This document shows positions 18,196-26,075 of a stretch of 64,000 bases of DNA, one piece after another. Within the stretch, counting starts at the first letter, position 1; every line of letters begins with the position of its first letter. Source of the DNA: Streptomyces sp. TLI_235 (GTDB lineage Bacteria > Actinomycetota > Actinomycetes > Streptomycetales > Streptomycetaceae). The position numbers and the translations under genes are program-made. Under the pieces are notes generated by a model that was not told the DNA's origin, did no database searches, and was given only the letters and a program-made list of their open reading frames with translations. The stretch lies in the NCBI GenBank assembly GCA_002300355.1, contig NSGV01000001.1:1178001-1242000 (forward strand), in the 5' to 3' direction.

Positions 18196-20175
18196 TCAGA
18201 CCTGGATGCGGCGCTGCACCGCGTCCACGATCTCGGCCACCGCGTCGGCGACCGGCACGCCGTTCTTCTGCTCGCCGTTGCGGTAGCGGAAGGACACCGC
18301 GCCCGCCTCGACGTCGTCGTTGCCCGCGATCAGCATGAAGGGGACCTTCTGCTTCTGGGCGTTGCGGATCTTCTTCTGCATCCGGTCGTCGGAGGTGTCG
18401 ACCTCGACGCGGATGCCGTGCTTCTTGAGCTCGGCCGCGACGTCCAGCAGGTACGGCACGTGCTCGTCGGTGATCGGGATGCCGGTCACGGCGACCGGGG
18501 CCAGCCACGGCGGCATGGCACCGGCGTAGTGCTCCAGCAGCACCGCGAAGAACCGCTCGATCGAGCCGAACAGGGCGCGGTGGATCATCACCGGGCGCTG
18601 GCGCGAGCCGTCCGCCGCGGTGTACTCGAGGTCGAAACGCTCCGGCAGGTTGAAGTCGAGCTGGATGGTCGACATCTGCCAGGTGCGGCCGATCGCGTCC
18701 TTGGCCTGGACGGAGATCTTCGGGCCGTAGAAGGCCGCGCCGCCCGGGTCCGGCACCAGCGGCAGGCCCTGCTTCTCGGCCACGGCGGAGAGGACGGCGG
18801 TGGCCTCCTCCCAGGTCTCGTCCGCGCCGACGTACTTCTCCGGGTCCTTGGTGGAGAGCTCCAGGTAGAAGTCGGTCAGGCCGTAGTCGCGCAGCAGGTT
18901 GAGCACGAAGGTCAGGGTCGAGTCGAGCTCGTCGGCCATCTGCTCGCGGGTGCAGTAGATGTGCGCGTCGTCCTGGGTGAAGCCGCGGGCACGGGTCAGG
19001 CCGTGCACCACGCCGGACTTCTCGTACCGGTACACGGTGCCGAACTCGAACAGGCGCAGCGGCAGTTCACGGTAGGAACGGCCGCGCGCGTCGAAGATCA
19101 GGTTGTGCATCGGGCAGTTCATGGGCTTGAGGTAGTAGTCCACGCCCTCGTCGAGCTGCATGGGGGGGTACATGCCGTCGGCGTACCAGTCCAGGTGGCC
19201 GCTGGTCTCGAACAGCTTCCCCTTGGTGGCGTGCGGGGTGTAGACGAACTCGTAGCCCTCCTCCTCGTGCCGGCGGCGCGAGTAGTCCTCCATGGCCCGG
19301 CGGATGATGCCGCCCTTGGGGTGGAAGACGGCGAGGCCGGAGCCGATCTGCTCCGGGATGGAGAACAGGTCGAGCTCGTTGCCGAGCTTGCGGTGGTCGC
19401 GCTTCTCGGCCTCGACCAGGAAGTCGAGGTGCGCCTTCAGCTCGTCCTTGCTCGGCCAGGCGGTGCCGTAGATGCGCTGCAGCATCGGGTTCTTCTCGCT
19501 GCCGCGCCAGTAGGCGGCGGCGTTGCGCATCAGCTTGAACGCCGGGATGTGCCGGGTGCTGGGCAGGTGCGGGCCGCGGCAGAGGTCGCCCCAGCACTGC
19601 TCGCCGGACTTGGCGTCCAGGTTGTCGTAGATGGTGAGCTCGCCGGCGCCGACCTCGACGTCCGCGCCCTCGCCCGCGGTCGCGGCGGAGCCCTTGAGGC
19701 CGATCAGCTCCAGCTTGTACGGCTCGGCGGCCAGCTCCTCGCGGGCGGCGTCGTCGGCCACCACGCGGCGGGAGAACTTCTGCCCGCGCTTGATGATCTC
19801 CTGCATCTTCTTCTCGATGGCCTTGAGGTCATCGGGGTGGAAGGGCTTCTCGACGTCGAAGTCGTAGTAGAAGCCGTCCTTGACCGGCGGGCCGATGCCG
19901 AGCTTGGCCTCCGGGAAGAGCTGCTGCACGGCCTGCGCCATCACGTGCGCGGTGGAGTGCCGCAGGATGTCCAGTCCGTCCTTGCTGGAGATCTCGACCG
20001 GCTCGACCTCGTCGCCGTCCTGCACGGCGTAGGCGAGGTCCTTCAGCTGGCCGCCGACACGGGCGGCGATGATCGAGCGGTCGTCGGCGAAGAGGTCGGC
20101 GGCCGTGGTGCCCGTGGTCACCACGCGCTCTTCCCGATCGGGTTCGCGGTTGATGATGATCCGGACGTCGGTCAC
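18196..20175 (-). CDS. thrS: threonine--tRNA ligase
   Basis: Class II aminoacyl-tRNA synthetase charging tRNA-Thr. 659 aa. The N-terminal TGS domain ([16 protein letters not shown]) and editing domain with [11 protein letters not shown] precede the catalytic core with zinc-site Cys in [10 protein letters not shown], motif 2 [18 protein letters not shown], and motif 3 [14 protein letters not shown]; the anticodon-binding domain ends the protein ([16 protein letters not shown]). The GTG at 20175 has AGGAGA just upstream. The reading frame stays open far beyond this start, across a tRNA gene, which has no coding meaning. No T-box leader was recognised. Confidence 0.97.
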   Translation of the reverse strand: MTDVRIIINREPDREERVVTTGTTAADLFADDRSIIAARVGGQLKDLAYAVQDGDEVEPVEISSKDGLDILRHSTAHVMAQAVQQLFPEAKLGIGPPVKDGFYYDFDVEKPFHPDDLKAIEKKMQEIIKRGQKFSRRVVADDAAREELAAEPYKLELIGLKGSAATAGEGADVEVGAGELTIYDNLDAKSGEQCWGDLCRGPHLPSTRHIPAFKLMRNAAAYWRGSEKNPMLQRIYGTAWPSKDELKAHLDFLVEAEKRDHRKLGNELDLFSIPEQIGSGLAVFHPKGGIIRRAMEDYSRRRHEEEGYEFVYTPHATKGKLFETSGHLDWYADGMYPPMQLDEGVDYYLKPMNCPMHNLIFDARGRSYRELPLRLFEFGTVYRYEKSGVVHGLTRARGFTQDDAHIYCTREQMADELDSTLTFVLNLLRDYGLTDFYLELSTKDPEKYVGADETWEEATAVLSAVAEKQGLPLVPDPGGAAFYGPKISVQAKDAIGRTWQMSTIQLDFNLPERFDLEYTAADGSRQRPVMIHRALFGSIERFFAVLLEHYAGAMPPWLAPVAVTGIPITDEHVPYLLDVAAELKKHGIRVEVDTSDDRMQKKIRNAQKQKVPFMLIAGNDDVEAGAVSFRYRNGEQKNGVPVADAVAEIVDAVQRRIQV

Positions 20176-20466
20176 CGGTCTCTCCTGACATCTGTGGTCC
20201 GCAGCACCCTGCTGCGCCCCTCGATGGTACCGAGAGCGGCAGGTCCGGTGCGCACCGCTCCTTCCGCCGCGCCACGGCCGCCCCACCTGCCCGTGCGGCC
20301 CCTTTCGTCCCTCCCGCCGCAGCCGTCCCGGCCCCGCCGGCCGCCGAGCCGCTCCGGGGCACGGTTGAGCGGCTGTCAAGTGCGGTATCACCAGGGAAGA
20401 GTCCGGTGCGCCCCTGGTCCTCGGGGGCGCGTCGGGCAACAGCCCGGCGGCACTTGAGGGGCAGTC

Positions 20467-21240
20467 ATGCAGAAGTCCCGACCCTGGTACGAGGGCCCGA
20501 TCGCGTCCTTCGACACCGAGACCACCGGCGTGGACGTCGAGCACGACCGGATCGTCTCCGCGGCACTCGTCCTCCAGGGCGCCCCCGGTACCGCCCCGGT
20601 CACCACAACCTGGCTGGCCGACCCCGGAGTTCCGATCCCGGAGGGCGCCCGCGCGGTGCACGGGATCAGCGACGAGCACGCCCGGACGCACGGCCGCCCG
20701 CCGCGCACGGTGGTCGCCGAGATAGCCCGGGCGCTGGCCGAGACGGCGCTGGCCGGCGTCCCGCTGGTGGTCATGAACGCCCCGTACGACCTCACCCTGC
20801 TCGACCGGGAGCTGCGCCGGCACCGCGGCAGTTCGCTCGGCGAGGCGCTCGGCGGCACCGAACTCCTGGTGCTGGACCCGCGGGTGCTGGACAAGCACAT
20901 CGACCGCTACCGCAAGGGCCGTCGCACCCTCACCGACCTGTGCGCCTTCTACGGGGTCCGGCTGACCGGTGCGCACGACGCGGCGGCGGACGCGACCGCC
21001 GCCCTCGACCTGGTACGCGCGCTCGGCACCCGGCACCTGGAGCGGCTGGGCGCACTGCCCACGGCCGAACTGCACGTCCGGCAGGCGGTCTGGCACGCGG
21101 CGCAGGCCCGCGGGCTGCAGAGCTGGTTCGACCAAGAGGGCACCCCGGAGCGGGTGGACACCGCCTGGCCGCTGCGCCCGGCCCGCTGCGGCTGCGGCCA
21201 GGCGCTCACCGCCGAACACCGCTGCGAGGCCGCGGCCTGA
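20467..21240 (+). CDS. DnaQ-family (DEDDh) 3'-5' exonuclease
   Basis: 257 aa. Exo I FDTETTG (D16, E18), Exo [13 protein letters not shown], and Exo [18 protein letters not shown] give the DEDDh set. The C-terminal 60 residues end in a Cys cluster (CGCGQ ... HRC) that may bind a metal; this is beyond the nuclease fold. The protein is a stand-alone exonuclease, not part of a polymerase. It is divergent from thrS, with 291 bp between the two starts and no clear promoter visible there. Confidence 0.88.
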   Translation: MQKSRPWYEGPIASFDTETTGVDVEHDRIVSAALVLQGAPGTAPVTTTWLADPGVPIPEGARAVHGISDEHARTHGRPPRTVVAEIARALAETALAGVPLVVMNAPYDLTLLDRELRRHRGSSLGEALGGTELLVLDPRVLDKHIDRYRKGRRTLTDLCAFYGVRLTGAHDAAADATAALDLVRALGTRHLERLGALPTAELHVRQAVWHAAQARGLQSWFDQEGTPERVDTAWPLRPARCGCGQALTAEHRCEAAA

Positions 21241-21326
21241 ACCGGCGGCACGCCGCGGGACCGGACACCCCCGGACCGAGACGTCCCGGATCGAACGGCC
21301 TGGATCGAACACTCCGACAACGACAG

Positions 21327-21357
21327 AGGCCCCGGCCGCACTTGGCGGTCGGGGCCT
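21327..21357. terminator. terminator hairpin between tRNA-Val and the exonuclease gene
   Basis: About 13 bp of stem with one G-U pair (21327-21339 with 21345-21357), lying 9 bp past the 3' end of the minus-strand tRNA-Val. Confidence 0.6.
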
Positions 21358-21366
21358 GCTGCTCGG

Positions 21367-21438
21367 TGGGCGATACTGGGATCGAACCAGTGACCCCTTC
21401 GGTGTGAACGAAGTGCTCTCCCGCTGAGCTAATCGCCC
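21367..21438 (-). tRNA. tRNA-Val (anticodon CAC), copy 1
   Basis: 72 nt. The acceptor stem GGGCGAT pairs with ATCGCCC; the D arm has TAGCTCAGCGGGAGAGC, the anticodon loop TTCACAC gives CAC (reads GUG), and the T arm is TTCGATC with a 5-bp stem. No CCA is encoded. It is identical to the copy at 21646-21717. Confidence 0.96.
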
Positions 21439-21452
21439 GGGCAACGAGAAGA

Positions 21453-21482
21453 ACAGTACCACCTTCCGGCCCGGCGCCCCAA
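21453..21482 (-). promoter_or_regulatory. candidate promoter of tRNA-Val copy 1
   Basis: Read on the minus strand: TTGGGG, 18-bp spacer, TACTGT, about 15 bp before the tRNA 5' end. Confidence 0.45.
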
Positions 21483-21591
21483 TCGCTTACCGGTCGGGCC
21501 CGCCCGACACTCCCCCAGATCGCCTCCGGCACAGCTTCGGTGAATACCCGTCAGCCGATCGAGCCTTTTCGGAAATCATCGGAAAACAACA

Positions 21592-21624
21592 TAAGGCCCA
21601 GACCTGTAAATGGTCTGGGCCTTA
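21592..21624 (-). terminator. terminator of tRNA-Val copy 2
   Basis: Perfect 13-bp stem (21592-21604 with 21612-21624), 7-nt loop, followed on the minus strand by a T-rich run (TGTTGTTTTCC). This is one of the most E. coli-like terminators in the window. Confidence 0.85.
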
Positions 21625-21645
21625 CATCTCACACTGCATTCCGGG

Positions 21646-21717
21646 TGGGCGATACTGGGATCGAACCAGTGACCCCTTCGGTGTGAACGAAGTGCTCTCC
21701 CGCTGAGCTAATCGCCC
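21646..21717 (-). tRNA. tRNA-Val (anticodon CAC), copy 2
   Basis: 72 nt, identical to the copy at 21367-21438, with its own terminator. The duplicated unit does not include the flanks, which differ. Confidence 0.96.
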
Positions 21718-21730
21718 GGGTGCAGGGAAA

Positions 21731-21760
21731 ACATTACCCCATCCGCGGGGGTGCTCCGAA
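21731..21760 (-). promoter_or_regulatory. candidate promoter of tRNA-Val copy 2
   Basis: Read on the minus strand: TTCGGA, 18-bp spacer, TAATGT, about 14 bp before the tRNA. Confidence 0.45.
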
Positions 21761-21771
21761 CACCCTCCCGG

Positions 21772-22248
21772 TCAGTGCAGGTCCCAGGGCAGCGCCAGGC
21801 CGTAGCGCCACAGGTACCAGCCGAGCAGCGCGCCGATGATCACCAGGCCGATCACGGTCAGCGTGATGTTGCGGCGGCGCACCTTCGGGTCCAGCGCCCG
21901 CTCGGCCGCCTCCGCAACCTTCCGCCGCGTCCAGCGCAGCACCAGCTGGGCCCAGACGAACTCGGTGGCCCAGATGCCCATGCCCAGGAAGATGACCACC
22001 CAGCCCGGACCGGGCAGCGGGAGCAGGATCACGCCGAGCCCGACCACCGCCAGGCCGACCAGGAAGATCACCACCTGCCAGCTCAGGTGCAGCGACCGTG
22101 AACGCCGGATGAACTCCGGGGCCCGCGAGCCCAGCGGCCGGCCCCCGCCGCCCGACCGGTCGCCGCTCCCGCTCCCGCCCTCGCCACCGTCGGACGCCAT
22201 GGGTGCCCCGTCCTCGACCCGGTCAGGATTGTCGTTTCGTACAGCCAT
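21772..22248 (-). CDS. PGPGW-motif membrane protein (TIGR02611-like)
   Basis: 158 aa. A disordered Gly/Ser/Asp-rich N-terminus (1-45) is followed by two hydrophobic segments with the LLPLPGPGWVVIFLGMGIW motif between or within them, a basic amphipathic stretch (LRWTRRKVAEAAERALDPK), and a last membrane helix (ITLTVIGLVIIGALLGWYLW). The family is common in actinobacteria; its function is unknown. The ATG at 22248 lacks a clear ribosome site; a second in-frame ATG at 22200 could be the true start. It is divergent from ssgB. Confidence 0.82.
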   Translation of the reverse strand: MAVRNDNPDRVEDGAPMASDGGEGGSGSGDRSGGGGRPLGSRAPEFIRRSRSLHLSWQVVIFLVGLAVVGLGVILLPLPGPGWVVIFLGMGIWATEFVWAQLVLRWTRRKVAEAAERALDPKVRRRNITLTVIGLVIIGALLGWYLWRYGLALPWDLH

Positions 22249-22266
22249 GCGGGAAAAGTACCGGAG

Positions 22267-22292
22267 ATACCCGCCGGTACGGGGCCCGACTC
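22267..22292 (-). promoter_or_regulatory. possible sigma-B/H-type promoter of the PGPGW gene
   Basis: On the minus strand GAGT (22292-22289), 16-bp spacer, GGGTAT (22272-22267), matching the GNNT-N14-16-GGGTAY pattern used by streptomycete stress sigma factors. It would give a very short leader to the ATG at 22248. Confidence 0.35.
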
Positions 22293-22304
22293 CCCGCCTC
22301 CGGC

Positions 22305-22331
22305 GATTCCGCAATGCGCCGGAAGGGGTAC
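22305..22331 (+). promoter_or_regulatory. possible sigma-B/H-type promoter of ssgB
   Basis: GATT (22305-22308), 17-bp spacer, GGGTAC (22326-22331), about 110 bp before the ssgB ATG. From memory, ssgB of S. coelicolor is transcribed by the stress factor SigH, so a GGGTAC -10 element here is of interest. The spacer is one longer than the usual range. Confidence 0.35.
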
Positions 22332-22443
22332 GACACGGCGTTGAATCGGGACAGAGGGGTTTACACCGGGCTTTCGGGTGGGATGGTCCGTTCGCCGACG
22401 TGCGATTCCCCGAGCGCACACTGAGCGAAAGGCCCTGGCGCTT

Positions 22444-22857
22444 ATGAACACCACGGTCAGCTGCGAGCTGCACCTGCGCCTCATCGTGTCCAGCGAGTCC
22501 TCCCTGCCCGTCCCCGCGGGCCTGCGCTACGACACCTCGGACCCCTATGCCGTGCACGCCACCTTCCACACCGGTGCCGACGAGACCGTCGAGTGGGTGT
22601 TCGCCCGTGATCTCCTCGCGGAGGGGCTGCACCGACCGACCGGGACCGGCGACGTCCGGGTGTGGCCGTCGCGCAGCCACGGTCAGGGGGTCGTCTGCAT
22701 CGCCCTGAGCTCTCCGGAAGGAGAGGCCCTGCTGGAAGCCCCGGCGCGGGCGCTCGAGTCGTTCCTCAAGCGCACCGACGCCGCCGTGCCGCCCGGCACC
22801 GAACACCGTCACTTCGACCTCGATCGGGAGCTGTCCCACATCCTCGCCGAAAGCTGA
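22444..22857 (+). CDS. ssgB: sporulation-specific cell division protein SsgB
   Basis: 137 aa, the exact usual length. SsgB places FtsZ at future septa in aerial hyphae. The protein starts MNTTVSCELHLRLIVSSES and is almost identical throughout to the SsgB I know from Streptomyces (VEWVFARDLLAEGLHRPTG, RVWPSRSHGQGVVCIALSSP, ending ELSHILAES). The ATG at 22444 is fixed by this conservation; AAAGG is 11 nt upstream. It is monocistronic: two hairpins follow the stop. Its presence marks the organism as a sporulating actinomycete. Confidence 0.97.
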   Translation: MNTTVSCELHLRLIVSSESSLPVPAGLRYDTSDPYAVHATFHTGADETVEWVFARDLLAEGLHRPTGTGDVRVWPSRSHGQGVVCIALSSPEGEALLEAPARALESFLKRTDAAVPPGTEHRHFDLDRELSHILAES

Positions 22858-22961
22858 CCTCGCCTCGGCGGGCCCGCCTCGGCGCGGCCACGCCCACTGC
22901 GTCCGTCCTACTCGGGGGCACGGTCGCACCTGCCGCCACGTACCACCGGCGGTCTCGGGGT

Positions 22962-22989
22962 CACCGTCGGGCCGGTCGGCCCGACGGTG
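22962..22989 (+). terminator. first of two hairpins after ssgB
   Basis: Perfect 12-bp stem (22962-22973 with 22978-22989) with a 4-nt loop, about 105 bp past the ssgB stop. Confidence 0.55.
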
Positions 22990-22992
22990 GTT

Positions 22993-23049
22993 GCGCCCGG
23001 CAGGACGGCCGGCCACCGCACTGGGGTGGCCGGCCGTCCTGCCGGGCGC
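22993..23049 (+). terminator. strong terminator after ssgB
   Basis: Perfect 25-bp stem (22993-23017 with 23025-23049), 7-nt loop, followed by TTTCCTT on the plus strand. It separates ssgB from the CGNR gene. Confidence 0.85.
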
Positions 23050-23137
23050 TTTCCTTCGCCCGGGCGCCGCAGCCCGGTAGAGTCGCGGGTGACGACCGAC
23101 GCGGGGCCGGTGCGCCCCCGCCGCGCGAGGAGCCCAC

Positions 23138-23707
23138 GTGCTGATCACCCATGACACCGAGTGCGCGTTGAGCATTCTGGTCGAGCTGCTCAACACCGCC
23201 CCGGAGGCGTGCGGCTCGGAACAGCTGCCCGACACCGCCGCGCTCGACGCGTTCGTGGTCAAGCAGGAGATCAGCGAGATCGACTCGCTGACCGGCGCCG
23301 ATCTCGCCGCGGTGCAGCTGCTGCGCGGCCGGCTGCGCGAGGTGTTCTCCGCCGAGTCGACCGAGCAGGCCGCCGAGCTGGTCAACGCCGTGGTCGCGGC
23401 CGCCGGCACCACGCCCCGGCTGACCAACCACGACCACCACGGCTGGCACATCCACTACTTCGCCCCGCACGCCGCGATCGGCGACCACCTCGCGGCCGAG
23501 CTCGGCATGGCGCTCGCCTTCATCGTGATGGCCGGCGAGCTCGAGCGGCTGCGGCGCTGCGAGGCGCCGGACTGCGAGCGGGTCTTCGTCGACCTCTCCC
23601 GCAACCGCTCGCGCCGCTACTGCGACAGCCGCACCTGCGGCAACCGGCTGCACGTCGCCGCCTACCGCGCACGGCAGCGCTCGGCCGAGGCCGTCACCAC
23701 GGGCTGA
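23138..23707 (+). CDS. CGNR zinc-finger protein
   Basis: 189 aa. The C-terminal treble-clef zinc finger is complete: LRRCEAPDCERVFVDLSRN, then RRYCDSRTCGNRLHVAAYR, giving the CGNR signature and four Cys. The N-terminal 130 residues are the ABATE-type domain usual in this family (FFAPH-like IHYFAPHAAIGDHLA). Proposed as stress-linked transcription regulators; the target is unknown. The start is GTG with GAGGAG 7 nt upstream. Confidence 0.9.
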   Translation: MLITHDTECALSILVELLNTAPEACGSEQLPDTAALDAFVVKQEISEIDSLTGADLAAVQLLRGRLREVFSAESTEQAAELVNAVVAAAGTTPRLTNHDHHGWHIHYFAPHAAIGDHLAAELGMALAFIVMAGELERLRRCEAPDCERVFVDLSRNRSRRYCDSRTCGNRLHVAAYRARQRSAEAVTTG

Positions 23708-23727
23708 CCGGCCCGCCCGCGAGCGGC

Positions 23728-23744
23728 ACCGTCCGGGGGACGGT
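23728..23744 (+). terminator. small hairpin after the CGNR gene
   Basis: 7-bp stem (23728-23734 with 23738-23744), 3-nt loop, 20 bp past the stop. It is weak. Confidence 0.35.
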
Positions 23745-23779
23745 CCGCCGGGTGGAGGACCGGGTGGAAGACTGAGGGC

Positions 23780-24277
23780 ATGACCGACGCCTCCCTCCCC
23801 CGCCTCGAATTCTGGTGCGACCTGCAGTGCCCCGACTGCCGCACCGCCCTGGACGACGTCCGGGCGCTGCGCGCCGGCTACGGCGACGAGCTCCGGATCG
23901 AGCTCCGGCACTTCCCGCTGGAGAAGAACAAGCACGCGTACGCCGCCGCCCAGGCCGCCGAGGAGGCGTTCGCGCAGGGCAGCGGCTGGCCGTACGTCGA
24001 GGCGCTGCTGGAGCGGACCGAGGAGCTCGGTCGCGACGGCGAGAAGGTACTGCTGGCGGTCGCCACCGAGCTGGGGCTGGACGCCGACGAGATCGACACC
24101 GCCCTGATCGACGGGCGGCACACCCTGCTGGTCGACGCGGACCAGGCGGAGGGTCGCGCGATCGGGGTCAGCGGCACCCCGACGTATGTGATCGCCGGGC
24201 AGCGGCTGGACGGCGGCAAGAGCCAGGCCGGGCTGCGCGCCCGGATCGTCGAGCTGATCGGGCAGGACCGGGGCTGA
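23780..24277 (+). CDS. DsbA-family (FrnE-like) thioredoxin-fold protein
   Basis: 165 aa, without a signal peptide, so cytoplasmic. The redox CxxC is CPDC at residues 17-20 (FWCDLQCPDC), and the cis-Pro loop is GVSGTPTYVIAG. The alpha-helical insertion (AAAQAAEEAFAQGSGWPYVE) is typical of the DSBA superfamily. It ends in convergence with the GNAT gene at 24318, with a small GC hairpin (24280-24294) between. Confidence 0.85.
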   Translation: MTDASLPRLEFWCDLQCPDCRTALDDVRALRAGYGDELRIELRHFPLEKNKHAYAAAQAAEEAFAQGSGWPYVEALLERTEELGRDGEKVLLAVATELGLDADEIDTALIDGRHTLLVDADQAEGRAIGVSGTPTYVIAGQRLDGGKSQAGLRARIVELIGQDRG

Positions 24278-24317
24278 GTCCCGCCGCCGGCGGGTCCCGG
24301 AGCGGTCGGCGTCTCCG

Positions 24318-25160
24318 TCAGAGGAGCTGCTTGCCGAGGACCCGCCGGGTGACCCGGTAGCCGAGCGACGCGTACAGCGCGACGGCGACCGTGTTGCTGC
24401 TGAAGACGTTGAGCCCGAGGTCGTGGACGCCGGCGGCGAGGCACTCGCGCTCGGCGGTCAGCATCAGGGCACGGCCGAGGCCTCGGCCGCGGTGCTCCGC
24501 GGCGACCTCCACCACCATCACCCAGGCCAGCGGGCGGCCGTCCGGCAGGACCTCCTGCCGCAGGTTCAGCCAGAGGCTGCCGAGAACGTCGCCCTCGGCG
24601 TCGGTGATCCGGCGCAGGACGACGCCCGGGGTGTCCGGGCCCTGCGGCAGGACCTGGCGGTGGTCGGCCTCCGCCCTGGCCACGGCCTGCCGCTCGCTGA
24701 GGCCCGAGGAGCGCAGGTCGTGCAGGTAGCCGGCTCTCGCGACCACCAGCCACTCCCGGTAGTCCGCGTCGCCGATCGGACGGACCGTCAGCCCCTCCGG
24801 CGGCTCCGGCACCGGTCCGAGCCGCTTGGCCATGTTCTGCATCCGCTCGGTGTAGCCGAGCGACCGCGCCAGGGCGAGCGCGGCCTCCGCCTCCGCGGGG
24901 ACGGTGACGTCGACCCGTCCGCAGTCCCATCCGCGCAGCACTTCTTCGGCGGCGAGCACGCCGACGGTGCCGCGGCCTCGGCGGCGCCCCTCGGTGACCT
25001 CCAGCTCGGCGATGTCGCCCCACCACTGGTCGCCGCGCGGCGTCGCCGTGGTGCGCAGCCCGCCGACCGGGCGGCCGTTGACACAGATCCGCCAGCGGCG
25101 GCTGCGGCCGCCGCCGGGCAGCGGCTCCTCGGCGCCGGCGGGGCGCAGGGTGGTGGTCAT
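24318..25160 (-). CDS. GNAT-family N-acetyltransferase with two GNAT-like halves
   Basis: 280 aa. The C-terminal half has a full acetyl-CoA motif A (VVEVAAEHRGRGLGRALMLT) and the C-terminal GNAT strand (NVFSSNTVAVALYASLGYR). The N-terminal half carries a weaker copy (AELEVTEGRRRGRGTVGVLA ... LARSLGYTER), so it looks like an internal duplication with the first site possibly inactive. Substrate unknown. It lies downstream of pabC and pabB on the same strand, 78 bp after pabC. Confidence 0.83.
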   Translation of the reverse strand: MTTTLRPAGAEEPLPGGGRSRRWRICVNGRPVGGLRTTATPRGDQWWGDIAELEVTEGRRRGRGTVGVLAAEEVLRGWDCGRVDVTVPAEAEAALALARSLGYTERMQNMAKRLGPVPEPPEGLTVRPIGDADYREWLVVARAGYLHDLRSSGLSERQAVARAEADHRQVLPQGPDTPGVVLRRITDAEGDVLGSLWLNLRQEVLPDGRPLAWVMVVEVAAEHRGRGLGRALMLTAERECLAAGVHDLGLNVFSSNTVAVALYASLGYRVTRRVLGKQLL

Positions 25161-25238
25161 ACCGGCTTCCCTGCCCCGGCGGTGGCGGCGCTACGCCTCG
25201 GTGGCGGCTTCCGTGCCGAGGACCGGCGCCGGCCGGGA

Positions 25239-26054
25239 TCAGGGGTCGAGGTCGTCGCCGCTGCGCTCGGCGAACTGGGCCATCGCCTTGAGGGTGATCG
25301 GGCCGGGGGCGGGCAGCTCGCGGTCGTCGATCCTGGCCACGCCCTGGACGTCGCGGAGCGTGGAGGTCAGGAAGACCTCCTCGGCCTCGAACAGGGCCTC
25401 GAAGGGGAGGTCGGCCTCCTCGGCGCCGCTCCAGTCGACCACCAGCTGCCGGGTGATGCCGGCCAGGCAGCCGGAGTCCAGTCGCGGGGTGAGCAGCCGG
25501 CCGCCGAGCACGACGAAGACGTTGGAGCCGGTGCCCTCGCAGAGCCGGCCGGCGGTGTTGGCGAACAGCGCCTCGGAGCCGCCGGCGCGGTGGGCGGCGG
25601 CCAGCGCCACCACGTTCTCCGCGTAGGAGGTGGTCTTGAGGCCGGCGACGGCGCTGTGCTCGTTGCGGCGCCACGGCACGGTGACCACCGCGGTGGTGTC
25701 GGGTCGGGGCTTGGCGGTGCCGAGGGCGACCACCAGGGTCGGCGTGTCCTCGCCGCGCTCGGAGCCGAGCGGGGAGGTGCCGCCGGTGTAGGTGATGCGC
25801 ATCCGGCCGAGCGGCATCGGGTTGGCGGCGAGCACGGCGGCGCAGGCCTCGCGGACGGCGTCGTGGTCCGGGTCGGCGAGGCCGAGGCCGCGGGCGGAGC
25901 GGGTGAGCCGGTCGAGGTGGCGGGTGAGCGCGAACGCCCGGCCGTCGACGGCCTTGACCGTCTCGAAGACGCCGTCGCCGACGGTGAGGCCGTGGTCCAG
26001 GACGGAGACGGCGGCGGTGCCGGCGTCGACGAGGTTGCCGTTGACCCAGATCAT
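25239..26054 (-). CDS. pabC: class IV aminotransferase, probable aminodeoxychorismate lyase
   Basis: PLP enzyme that would release pyruvate from aminodeoxychorismate to give p-aminobenzoate for folate. 271 aa. The start MIWVNGNLVD, the PLP lysine K140 (AGLKTTSYAENVVAL), and EGTGSNVFVVLGGRLLTP with CLAGITRQL fit the PabC/branched-chain aminotransferase fold. The assignment to PabC rests mainly on its place directly after pabB (21 bp). Confidence 0.85.
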   Translation of the reverse strand: MIWVNGNLVDAGTAAVSVLDHGLTVGDGVFETVKAVDGRAFALTRHLDRLTRSARGLGLADPDHDAVREACAAVLAANPMPLGRMRITYTGGTSPLGSERGEDTPTLVVALGTAKPRPDTTAVVTVPWRRNEHSAVAGLKTTSYAENVVALAAAHRAGGSEALFANTAGRLCEGTGSNVFVVLGGRLLTPRLDSGCLAGITRQLVVDWSGAEEADLPFEALFEAEEVFLTSTLRDVQGVARIDDRELPAPGPITLKAMAQFAERSGDDLDP

Positions 26055-26075
26055 CGAGGGCTGCTCCTGGGGTTC

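Noticed and set aside
20176..20466. T-box leader upstream of thrS
   Set aside because: No T-box sequence or specifier stem recognised in the divergent region.
18196..21462. 1088-codon reading frame extending thrS upstream
   Set aside because: The extra part crosses the exonuclease gene antisense and a tRNA-Val gene; the GTG at 20175 has a ribosome site and fits the family length.
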